Assembly (NCBI GenBank): GCA_031763025.1
Contig: JASSKH010000003.1
Location: 186,001 to 250,000 of the forward strand
DNA length: 64,000 bases
DNA from: Macrocystis pyrifera
Lineage: Eukaryota; Sar; Phaeophyceae; Laminariales; Laminariaceae
Direction: 5' to 3'
This document shows positions 63,846-64,000 of this stretch, in pieces. The translations under genes were made by a program, and so were the position numbers. Under the pieces are notes generated by a model. The model made no database searches and was not told where the DNA came from. It saw only the letters and a program-made list of their open reading frames with translations. Each line of letters opens with the position of its first letter. Position 1 is the first letter of the stretch.

Positions 63846-64000
63846 ATATACAACAGTACATAGAACTTCTTGCAGATATCTCACTCTCTGAGCGTGCTTG
63901 GTTGGTACATCCCTGGCCTCTCAGAGCTCCCACTTAGGAATGCCTCCTTTTATTACTTGACGAACATTTCCAGCGGTTCTTTGTTTCCTCCATTGCTCTC

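Overview
This is a nuclear window from an intron-rich eukaryote. The best guess is a stramenopile, probably a brown alga. Three observations support that: conserved proteins split into many short exons by long GT-AG introns (usually 0.3-1.5 kb), very low gene density, and heavy interspersed repeats, including one non-LTR retrotransposon family inserted in introns of two genes. The lineage is inferred from architecture; no marker gene in the window fixes it. No tRNA, rRNA, CRISPR array or prokaryotic operon was seen.

Four protein genes can be reconstructed, each with mutually consistent splice phases. (1) 7.7-20.4 kb, minus strand: a Ric-8/synembryn homologue (9 exons, about 423 aa), predicted to be a chaperone and exchange factor for heterotrimeric G-alpha. 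(2) 32.9-42.3 kb, minus strand: a full-length bacterial-type excinuclease subunit UvrB (13 exons, about 1100 aa) with every helicase landmark and a C-terminal UVR motif, but with a roughly 240-residue N-terminal extension and several insertions. It is the most striking gene here. (3) 42.8-49.8 kb, plus strand: an MRG15/Eaf3-type chromo-barrel plus MRG-domain chromatin protein (7 exons, about 301 aa), divergent from uvrB across about 480 bp. (4) 52.9-55.8 kb, plus strand: a 4-exon gene of unknown function with a disordered N-terminus and a charged coiled coil. A lone candidate first exon lies at about 62.0 kb.

The rest is repeat territory. 0-7.7 kb holds tandem duplications, a TA-flanked MITE, TTCCATGGAAG-rich tracts and a 2.3-kb mosaic repeat array. 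20.5-29.5 kb holds a tRNA-derived SINE, a 182-bp tandem duplication, a 2.1-kb near-palindrome with a 22-bp loop, a 438-bp inverted-terminal-repeat element, and arrays built on GACCCG. 29.5-32.4 kb is a decayed Ty3/gypsy copy. 49.8-52.8 kb carries a second SINE copy. 57-61.3 kb carries an inverted-repeat MITE, arrays built on GACGGG inside elements with inverted ends (one with a perfect 8-bp target duplication), and another TA-flanked MITE.

The most promising new material is: the eukaryotic UvrB; two families of satellite-filled elements that share the ends CARGGCTT; a second pair of CAG/CTG-rich elements that share the ends GAGTGTYTGCG, one of them inside a uvrB intron; and a strong excess of the short palindrome TATTAATA, which also distinguishes one SINE copy from the other.
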